A stretch of 64,000 bases of DNA from Curtobacterium sp. MCSS17_008 (GTDB lineage Bacteria > Actinomycetota > Actinomycetes > Actinomycetales > Microbacteriaceae), in NCBI RefSeq assembly GCF_003234185.1, contig NZ_QKSM01000004.1, positions 62,001-126,000 of the forward strand, given 5' to 3'. Position 1 is the first letter of the stretch; each line of letters opens with the position of its first letter. Positions 57,204 to 64,000 of this stretch are shown in pieces. The position numbers and the translations under genes are program-made. Below the pieces are notes generated by a model, which made no database searches, was not told the DNA's origin, and was given only the letters and a program-made list of their open reading frames with translations.

Positions 57204-58045
57204 GCGGGTGCCTCCGTCGGGACGGTTGCGGGTGCTTCGAGGTCGGACGGGAGGCGCGGCTCGCCCCCGTCGGGTGTGCCCACGCTGGCCGGTCCCGACG
57301 CACCGCGGAGCCTGCGGAGCGGTGTGGCGGTCGAGCCGGTGGGGAGGGTCGCGTCGTCGGGACCCCCGGTCTGGGTGCGGTCGGGTGCGCGGTCGGTGTC
57401 GTCGTCTGCCGTGCCGGTCGGCGGTTCGGCGCCGGGGGCGGCGACGGTGTCGAGCAGTTGCTCGACGGTGGCGGCGGCGGCCTTCGACGTCACGAGGACG
57501 ACCGTGACGCCGCGCCGGGCGACGTCGCGCACCACGGCGAACCAGTCGGCCACGGCGCCCCCGTGCCGCTCGGGCGAGGTGAGCACGATGCCCGTGACCC
57601 CGTCCCGCAGCAGCGCGAGCTCCACGAGCAGCCGCACCCGGACATCGGTCGGGACCCGCTGCACGTGCGTGTCGGCGTGGTCGCGCATCCCGAGCTCGTC
57701 GAGCACGGTGTCGACGTGGTCGCGGGAGGGGCGCTGCCCGGCGAACGCGAGCTCCTCGCGCACGATCTTCCGGAGCGTCATGACGGGGAACGGCTCGGCG
57801 ACCCCGGGGGTGTCCACGAGCGCGAACGTGCGGCGCACGGCCGCGGCGTCCTCGGTGCCGTCGAGCAGCACCCGACCCGTGTCGGGTCGCATCCGTCCGC
57901 CGGCGACGAGCGACGCGAGCACGGGCGCCTGCTCGGTCTCGACGGCAACCACGCCGGGGCGGCCCGGTGTGGCGACGGCGGACACGACCGGCAGTGCGGC
58001 CCCGGGCTCGTCGCCGATGCCGACGTGGTCGAGTTCGAGCGTCAT
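57200..58045 (-). CDS. Degenerate ABC-ATPase-like partner of YhgE/Pip
   Basis: A 281-residue protein whose first ~200 residues follow the order of an ABC ATPase but lack its key motifs. Where Walker A should stand is GVVAVETEQAPVLASLVAG, without GKS/T. RVLLDGTEDAAAVRRTFALVDTPGVAEPFPVMTLRKIVREELAF resembles the Q-loop region. RVPTDVRVRLLVELALL replaces the LSGGQ signature helix, and GIVLTSPERHG replaces Walker B (no DE pair). ATP hydrolysis is therefore unlikely. A Pro/Thr/Ala/Asp-rich tail (~210-281) ends in a segment encoded by GGACGGGAGGCGCGG. It lies between tetR and YhgE with 4-nt overlaps on both sides. Confidence 0.7.
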   Translation of the reverse strand: MTLELDHVGIGDEPGAALPVVSAVATPGRPGVVAVETEQAPVLASLVAGGRMRPDTGRVLLDGTEDAAAVRRTFALVDTPGVAEPFPVMTLRKIVREELAFAGQRPSRDHVDTVLDELGMRDHADTHVQRVPTDVRVRLLVELALLRDGVTGIVLTSPERHGGAVADWFAVVRDVARRGVTVVLVTSKAAAATVEQLLDTVAAPGAEPPTGTADDDTDRAPDRTQTGGPDDATLPTGSTATPLRRLRGASGPASVGTPDGGEPRLPSDLEAPATVPTEAPA

Positions 58046-58716
58046 GCGCGGGCCTCCGTGGGCGTCGTGACCGTGGTCGTGGGGGCGGCGGGCTCGGACA
58101 GCAGCGCGGTGCGCCAGTCGATGCCAGCGGTGCCGAGGGCCGACAGCACCACCATGCGCCGTCCGGCCTCGTCGCTCGTGCCGGAACGGGTGGCCTCGTC
58201 GAGGACGGCGATGCACGCGGCCTCGACGAGACGGGCGAGCGTGTCGGCGTCGACGTCGTCACGCATGGAGCCCTCGTCGATGCCGAGCGCGCACGCGGAC
58301 CGGACCTGTGCCCGCAGCGGTGCGAACACCTCGGCCACGGACTCGGCGAACGGGCTGCGCAGGGCGACCCGGGCCATCGAGCGCACGTGGGAGACCTCGG
58401 CCCAGAGGGTCACCGCGATGGCCGCCAGCCGTGCGGCCGGGGGCAGGGCCGCGAGGTCCGAGGACGACGGCATGGCGCCGGCGATGCGGGCGGCGCCGCC
58501 GGTCACCACCTCGCGCACCAGGTCGTCGCGGGAGGGGAAGTGTCCGTAGACCGCACGGCGCGAGAGGCCCGCGGCGCTCGCGATGGTCTCGAGCGAGGCG
58601 TCGGGGTCCTGCTGCAGGACGGTGCGCGCCGCCTCGATCAGGGCGGCGCGGTTCTCGGTCGCGTCGCGCCGGGGCGCGCGTCCGGGCTGATCGCGGCTGG
58701 TCGTGGGGCTGGTCAC
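58042..58716 (-). CDS. TetR-family regulator of the YhgE operon
   Basis: Repressor of 224 residues. The HTH (TENRAALIEAARTVLQQDPDASLETIASAAGLSRRAVYGHFPSRDDLV) has the VYGHF motif of TetR proteins. The C-terminal domain is helical and unclassified. GTG 58716 is the start: a TACGCT hexamer ends 6 nt before it and a palindromic operator lies just upstream, so the message is probably leaderless and autoregulated. It is the first gene of a three-gene overlapping operon with the ATPase-like and YhgE proteins. Confidence 0.88.
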   Translation of the reverse strand: MTSPTTSRDQPGRAPRRDATENRAALIEAARTVLQQDPDASLETIASAAGLSRRAVYGHFPSRDDLVREVVTGGAARIAGAMPSSSDLAALPPAARLAAIAVTLWAEVSHVRSMARVALRSPFAESVAEVFAPLRAQVRSACALGIDEGSMRDDVDADTLARLVEAACIAVLDEATRSGTSDEAGRRMVVLSALGTAGIDWRTALLSEPAAPTTTVTTPTEARA

Positions 58717-58722
58717 GGGACG

Positions 58723-58728
58723 AGCGTA
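58723..58728 (-). promoter_or_regulatory. -10 element of the tetR-YhgE operon (leaderless)
   Basis: TACGCT on the minus strand ends 6 nt before the GTG at 58716, immediately beside the operator at 58731-58754. Confidence 0.5.
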
Positions 58729-58730
58729 AT

Positions 58731-58754
58731 AACCTGCACACACCTGTGCAAGTT
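58731..58754. promoter_or_regulatory. TetR operator palindrome
   Basis: AACCTGCACA, CACC, TGTGCAAGTT: 10-bp arms with one mismatch. It overlaps the spacer and -35 region of the tetR promoter, so binding would block it. Confidence 0.75.
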
Positions 58755-58874
58755 AATAGGTGCTGTACCCCCGGACGAGGGACAGTCCTCCGAAGTGCCG
58801 ACTGCGGTCCCTGTGAACGAACGCATAACTTCACAGGAATTCCCACCACGGACAGAGCCCGAGGAGTGCGCCCT

Positions 58875-61800
58875 GTGACACGTGCAACACCGAACCGTGC
58901 AACACCCGAACAACCATCCGCCGAGGAGCGCACCACGCGGGTCCGCGTCGCGCGGGTCCTGACCGCCGGCATCGCCGCCGTCGCCCTGACCTGCGGCGGT
59001 CTCGCCGTCGGTGGTGCGGCCAGCGCGGCCCCGAGCGGCCTGTCCGCCGCCGACCTCAAGCTCGCGGCGCCCCTGCGCGACGCGAAGCCCCAGAAGACGG
59101 TCGCCGCGTTCGTGCGCACGACCGGCCAGGGCGCGCTCGAGGTCGACGCGAAGGCGAAGGGCGGCGACCTGACGAAGTCGCGGACCCCGTCGTCGGCCGC
59201 CAGGGAACGCGTCAAGGCGATCACCTCGACCGTCGACGCGGTGCGTTCCGCCGTCAAGCGGTCCGACGCGGAGGCGACGGAGCTGTACTCGACCGAGTAC
59301 ACCGTCCCCGGTGTCGCGGTCGTCGCCGACGTCGACGCGCTCCGCGACGTCGCGGGCCGTTCGGACGTGGAGAGCATCATCCCGCTCACCCCGAAGAAGA
59401 TCGTCGACCCGACCCCGGGTGACGCATCGGGGGCCCCGAGCGGCGTCGACCCCGACCTCGTGCAGCCGGGTGCCGACGGTGTCAGCCCGAAGAACGCGGC
59501 GAGCGACGTCTACACCCGCGCGCTCGACGCCTGGCAGCAGACCGGCCGCACCGGCGAGGGCGTCAACGTCGCCGTCCTCGACACCGGACTCGACTACACG
59601 CAGGCCGACTTCGGTGGCCCCGGCACGACGGCCGCCTACCAGGAGGCCCTGGCCAGCACGGACGCGCCGGACCCCAGCTGGTTCGACGCCGAGAAGTACC
59701 TCGGTGGCTACGACTTCGCCGGCCCGACCTACAACGCCGACACCAGCGACCCGGCCTACGACCCGACCCCGCAGCCGGACGCGAACCCGATCGACGGCAA
59801 GGGCGGCGACCACGGCACGCACGTGGCCGGCACCGCCGCGGGCTACGGCCTGACCGCGGACAAGAAGACCTTCCGCGGCGACTACACGAAGCTCACCAAC
59901 CAGTCCGTTCAGGACATGTGGGTCGGTCCGGGCACCGCGCCCGACGCCGGCCTCTACGCCCTCAAGGTGTTCGGCGACCAGGGCGGCTCGACCGACCTGA
60001 CCGGTGCCGCGCTCGACTGGGTCGGCCAGGCGCTGACCGAGGGCAAGGACATCAACGTCCTCAACCTGTCGCTCGGCTCCGACTACGGCGCGCCGGACGA
60101 CCCCGACAACGCGAAGATCGACGCGCTCACCGCCCGCGGTGTCCTGCCGGTCATCGCCTCGGGCAACGCCGACGACTTCACCGACATCGGTGGCTCGCCG
60201 GGCAACGCCGAGGGTGCCCTGACCGTCGCCGCGAGCGCCACCGGGCAGTCGCTGTTCGACGGCGTGCAGGCGACCGCGCCGTCCGACGTCGCGGGGACCT
60301 ACCGCGCGCAGTACTCGCAGAACTACCAGGGCACGCTGCCGGTCGAGGGCGACGTCGTCGTGCCGACCACGAACATCGACGGCTGCCAGGCGTTCAGTGC
60401 CGACGAGGCCGCGGACGTCAAGGGCAAGGTCGTCTGGCTGAAGTGGACCGACGGCGCCCTCGAGTGCGGGTCCGGCGTGCGCTTCAACAACGTCCAGGCC
60501 GCCGGCGGTGTCGGCGTCCTGCTCGCCGGCACGGTGACGAGCTTCGACTCCGGCGTCGCGGGGAACGCGACCATCCCGGGGGCCGAGCTGACCTCGGACA
60601 GCGTGGCGAGCCTCCAGGCCGCGGCGCAGGCCGGGACCCTGCACGTGCGGTTCGCACAGGAGCTCAAGGGCTTCCAGCTGGCGACCGACCAGGCGAACGT
60701 GAACACGCTCGCCCCGTTCACCAGCCGCGGCGTGCACGGCTCGTTCGACGACATCGTCAAGCCGGACGTCGCCGGCGCCGGGGTCAACGTGATCTCGGCG
60801 GCCAACGGCACCGGTGACGGCCGCATGTCGATGAGCGGCACCTCGATGGCGACCCCGCACGTGGCCGGCATCGTCGCGCTGACCTTCGAGTCGCACCCGT
60901 CGTGGACGGCGCCGCAGGTCAAGGCCGCCGTGATGAACACCGCGACGCACGACGTGCGTCAGGGTGACCAGGACGCGACGCTGCTCCGGCAGGGCACCGG
61001 CCGCGTCGACGCGCTGCAGGCGGTCACCGCCGGCACCACGGTGCGCAGCATCGAGAACGACCAGCTCGTCACCGCCTCGTACGGTGTCGTCGAGGTCAGC
61101 GGGAAGACCAGCGAGACCCGCACCCTGCAGATCCAGAACACGGACGGCCGCCCGCACACGTACGACGTGGCGTACCGGGCCCAGGTGGACCAGCCGGGTG
61201 TCGCGTTCTCGCTCAGCACGAAGCGGGTCACCGCTCCGCCGCACGGCACCGCGACCGTCAAGCTGACGTACACGATCGCCGACCCGACGCAGCTGCGTCG
61301 CGTCATCGACCCCACGCAGGAGTCGGTGCAGTCCGGGTACCAGCGTGAGTTCGTCGCGGCGGAGTCCGGCGTCGTGTCCTTCACGCCGACCGAGAAGAAG
61401 TACAACCCGCTGCGCCTCGGGGCGTACGTCGCGCCGAAGCCGGTCAGCGCCGTGCACGGCAAGGACATCGCGTTCTCGGGCTCGACCACGACCGCGGAGC
61501 TCACGCTCACCGGCCGCTCGGTCGACCAGGGCGACGCCGTCACCGGGTACCACTCGGTCGTCGCGCCGTTCGTGCTCGGCGGCACCGACCCGCAGGAGCC
61601 GCTGCCGGCCGGTTCGGCGAAGCAGTCCCTGCAGGCCGCGGACATCCGGGCCTACGGCGCGAACCACGACGAGGCCTCGGACACGCTGGCCTTCGGTGTG
61701 CAGACCGCCGGCGCCGACGCCAACCCGGGCGCGGTGACGAACGTCGAGGTCCTCATCGACACCGACCGTGACGGCGAGCCGGACTACCTGGTCTACGACG

Positions 61801-62534
61801 CCAAGTCGGCGACGGTCGACGCGACGTTCGCCACCACGGTGGACCTGGCGACCGGCGAGACCGTCGACTCGCAGCCGCTCAACGGCGGGACCGCGGGACA
61901 GGACGTCAACACGTTCGACAGCGCCGTCAAGGTGCTGACGGTGTCGGCGTCGACCATCGGTGCGACCGGTCCGTTCGACTACTCGGTCCTGACCGAGTCG
62001 GCGTACGCCCCGGCCCTCGCGACCAGCGGCTCGTACGTCGTGGACGAGACCGACCCGGCCACGTACGACCCGTCGGAGCCGGCGCTCACCTTCGCGCAGG
62101 GCGCCACCACCGGTGTGCTCTTCGCGGACCAGGGCTCGCTGCAGGTCACGCGGCAGGCGGACGCCACGAACGCCCGCGTGCTGCTGCTCCACCTCGGCAA
62201 CGCGGTGGGCGACCAGGCGGACGTGCTCCAGGCGGCGCAGACCGCGCCGACGCTGGCGCTCCGCGAGGGCAGCGCCGTCACGATCTCGGGCACGCCGAAG
62301 GTCGGGAAGACGCTGAAGGCGCAGCACGGCTCGTGGGACGGCAAGAAGGTGTCGTACTCGTACCAGTGGCTCCGTGACGGCGTCGCCGTCGAGGGTGCGA
62401 CCGACCAGCGGTACACGCTCGGCACCACCGACGCGGGTCACCGCTTCCAGGTGGAGGTCACCGCGTCGGCGAAGGGCTACCAGGACGGCACGGCGACGTC
62501 CGCCGCGACCGCGAAGGTCGCGCCCCGCCGGTAG
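58875..62534 (+). CDS. Large secreted subtilase (S8 family) with PA insertion
   Basis: Secreted serine protease of 1,219 residues. A signal peptide (VLTAGIAAVALTCGGLAVGGAASA) is followed by a propeptide/inhibitor-I9-like region (~50-190), then the S8 catalytic domain. The triad is Asp236 (VAVLDTGLDY), His313 (GDHGTHVAG) and Ser657 (SGTSMATPHVAG). A PA domain is inserted between His and Ser (~470-590; CQAFSADEAADVKGKVVWLK). The C-terminus has fibronectin/immunoglobulin-like domains and a final Ig-like module (VGKTLKAQHGSWDGKKVSYSYQW). GTG 58875 has GAGGAG at good spacing. No sortase motif. Likely degrades extracellular, for example plant, proteins. Confidence 0.95.
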   Translation: MTRATPNRATPEQPSAEERTTRVRVARVLTAGIAAVALTCGGLAVGGAASAAPSGLSAADLKLAAPLRDAKPQKTVAAFVRTTGQGALEVDAKAKGGDLTKSRTPSSAARERVKAITSTVDAVRSAVKRSDAEATELYSTEYTVPGVAVVADVDALRDVAGRSDVESIIPLTPKKIVDPTPGDASGAPSGVDPDLVQPGADGVSPKNAASDVYTRALDAWQQTGRTGEGVNVAVLDTGLDYTQADFGGPGTTAAYQEALASTDAPDPSWFDAEKYLGGYDFAGPTYNADTSDPAYDPTPQPDANPIDGKGGDHGTHVAGTAAGYGLTADKKTFRGDYTKLTNQSVQDMWVGPGTAPDAGLYALKVFGDQGGSTDLTGAALDWVGQALTEGKDINVLNLSLGSDYGAPDDPDNAKIDALTARGVLPVIASGNADDFTDIGGSPGNAEGALTVAASATGQSLFDGVQATAPSDVAGTYRAQYSQNYQGTLPVEGDVVVPTTNIDGCQAFSADEAADVKGKVVWLKWTDGALECGSGVRFNNVQAAGGVGVLLAGTVTSFDSGVAGNATIPGAELTSDSVASLQAAAQAGTLHVRFAQELKGFQLATDQANVNTLAPFTSRGVHGSFDDIVKPDVAGAGVNVISAANGTGDGRMSMSGTSMATPHVAGIVALTFESHPSWTAPQVKAAVMNTATHDVRQGDQDATLLRQGTGRVDALQAVTAGTTVRSIENDQLVTASYGVVEVSGKTSETRTLQIQNTDGRPHTYDVAYRAQVDQPGVAFSLSTKRVTAPPHGTATVKLTYTIADPTQLRRVIDPTQESVQSGYQREFVAAESGVVSFTPTEKKYNPLRLGAYVAPKPVSAVHGKDIAFSGSTTTAELTLTGRSVDQGDAVTGYHSVVAPFVLGGTDPQEPLPAGSAKQSLQAADIRAYGANHDEASDTLAFGVQTAGADANPGAVTNVEVLIDTDRDGEPDYLVYDAKSATVDATFATTVDLATGETVDSQPLNGGTAGQDVNTFDSAVKVLTVSASTIGATGPFDYSVLTESAYAPALATSGSYVVDETDPATYDPSEPALTFAQGATTGVLFADQGSLQVTRQADATNARVLLLHLGNAVGDQADVLQAAQTAPTLALREGSAVTISGTPKVGKTLKAQHGSWDGKKVSYSYQWLRDGVAVEGATDQRYTLGTTDAGHRFQVEVTASAKGYQDGTATSAATAKVAPRR

Positions 62535-62673
62535 ACGTCGGACCCGCGATGCGCCCCGTCACCGCTCGGGTGACGGGGCGCACCGCGTTCCGCCCTGCCG
62601 CGCCCCGCGACGCCGAGTGCGGTGAGCGGACATGTAGTTAGGCGAACTAGCCAGTTGCTGGGAGCATGGCCCC

Positions 62674-62844
62674 ATGCGAACGCACACCACCCTGATGCAG
62701 CTCCGGGCCAACCCGATGGAGTGGCGGCGCCGTGGGCTCACCCCGCCGGACGCGCTCCAGACCATGGTCGAGGAGCGCCTGGCCCAGCCGGGGCACGCCC
62801 AGCCCGTGGGGGACCCCTCCTACCAGGACTTCTTCCGCGCCTGA
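62674..62844 (+). CDS. Small 56-residue hypothetical protein
   Basis: MRTHTTLMQLRANPMEWRRR, then GLTPPDALQTMVEERLAQPGH and a SYQDFFRA ending. Codons show strong GC bias at position three and GGGAG lies 9 nt before ATG 62674. It is mostly helical and charged, with no signal or membrane segment. No family recognised. The hairpin at 62863-62908 follows its stop. Confidence 0.55.
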   Translation: MRTHTTLMQLRANPMEWRRRGLTPPDALQTMVEERLAQPGHAQPVGDPSYQDFFRA

Positions 62845-62862
62845 GCGCGGAACGTCACCCAC

Positions 62863-62908
62863 ACGGACGGGAGGCGCGGTGCCAGCTGGCACCGCGCCTC
62901 CCGTCCGT
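62863..62908. terminator. 46-bp perfect palindrome (GGACGGGAGGCGCGG family)
   Basis: Perfect 23-bp arms without spacer, left arm beginning ACGGACGGGAGGCGCGGTGC. Identical over its core to the fruA terminator at 25708-25755. It separates two convergent small genes. Confidence 0.8.
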
Positions 62909-62922
62909 CGTCCTGGTGCGGA

Positions 62923-63096
62923 CTACTGACCGATCTTGTCGTCCGCGGCCTGCTCGGCCTTGTCGACCTGGTCGCCGTGGCCACCGCCGGTCGCCTTGTC
63001 GGCTGCGTCGCCGGCCTTGCCGAGCCCGGCGTCGGTCGCCTTCTCGCCCTTGTCGCTGTCCGCGAAGTCCTTGGCCTTGTCACCGAGGTCACTCAT
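62923..63096 (-). CDS. MT0933/Rv0909-like small protein (putative antitoxin family)
   Basis: A 57-residue hydrophilic protein, MSDLGDKAKDFADSDKGEKA then ATDAGLGKAGDAADKATGGG and DQVDKAEQAADDKIGQ. The KAKDF...KxxDxADKxTGGxxxDQVDKxxxxxDxxI pattern is that of the MT0933-like family, annotated as antitoxin from Rv0909 of Mycobacterium. No toxin gene is adjacent here, so a stress or storage role is equally possible. AGGGAGCACC precedes the ATG. Confidence 0.8.
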   Translation of the reverse strand: MSDLGDKAKDFADSDKGEKATDAGLGKAGDAADKATGGGHGDQVDKAEQAADDKIGQ

Positions 63097-63215
63097 GTGG
63101 TGCTCCCTTGCTCGTCGGATCTGACACGTCCGACGCTGCGCCGTCCGCGCCGGACGCGTTCCCAGGTCCGCGGGCTCGTCGTCCACGGGCAGGTGGCGCG
63201 GAGGTGACCAGTCGA

Positions 63216-64000
<785 letters not shown>

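Noticed and set aside
57200..58216. Longer start for the ABC-like gene at 58216
   Set aside because: The added 57 residues overlap the tetR gene and are His/Arg-rich shadow; ATG 58045 gives the usual overlap with the tetR stop.
58713..62441. 1,242-codon frame antisense to the subtilase
   Set aside because: Arg/Val/Asp/Gly-rich shadow opened by GC bias; the plus-strand subtilase has all active-site motifs.

Overview
The window is a high-GC (roughly 70 percent or more) actinobacterial chromosome segment with strong G/C bias at third codon positions. The gene content (grpE-dnaJ-hspR, HAIR-controlled clpB, C50-carotenoid-type genes, many apparently leaderless genes, MntR/DtxR, Septum_form and MT0933-like proteins) fits Microbacteriaceae. 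A Curtobacterium-like plant- or soil-associated bacterium is my best guess, but the genus is inference. No rRNA, tRNA, transposase, integrase, CRISPR array or prophage was recognised; it reads as ordinary core and accessory chromosome.

Layout. 1-2313: 3' end of the heat-shock operon (grpE, zinc-less dnaJ, hspR). 2357-5867: GntR regulator, RsmC/RlmG-like methyltransferase, aldo/keto reductase, small conserved protein. 6152-12459: GH2 beta-mannosidase, exopolysaccharide glycosylphosphotransferase, tatA, DHA2-type MFS exporter. 12460-14681: an HspR operator (HAIR) and an N-domain-less clpB, so repressor and target lie about 10 kb apart. 14726-20884: a tightly packed two-component system, two Cys-paired lipoproteins and a MacA/MacB-like efflux system. 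20969-28801: DUF2231 protein, fructose operon (fruR-fruK-fruA), DedA protein, Ser/Thr kinase, trpF. 28871-36793: HAD phosphatase, thioesterase, nitroreductase, AEC transporter, Met/Cys-rich copper-storage-like protein, xthA, M23 endopeptidase, polytopic membrane protein. 36880-41567: pyrE coupled to a large Septum_form protein, a second aldo/keto reductase and a HEAT-repeat protein.

41573-45797 looks like a manganese or cation homeostasis locus: a yybP-ykoY riboswitch leads a Ca2+/cation antiporter gene, which converges on a DtxR/MntR-type regulator. Between them lies an 0.8-kb tandem array of a ~153-bp unit carrying many copies of an 11-mer in both orientations. This array is the most unusual object in the window. 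45829-49440: glycosyltransferase, UbiA-type prenyltransferase and CrtI-like desaturase, suggesting C50 or glycosylated carotenoid metabolism. 49554-54957: NagD-like phosphatase, TetR, SpoU methyltransferase, LacI regulator, and a DUF559/epimerase pair bracketed by two copies of one large palindrome. 55134-58754: a TetR - degenerate ABC ATPase - YhgE/Pip operon with a clear operator. 58875-64000: a large secreted subtilase, two small proteins and the start of purA.

Two patterns recur. Many genes have a TANNNT -10 hexamer only 6-8 nt before the start codon and no Shine-Dalgarno, so they are probably transcribed leaderless. Several gene ends carry a family of near-perfect hairpins built on the core GGACGGGAGGCGCGG, and some arms have become part of coding sequence.
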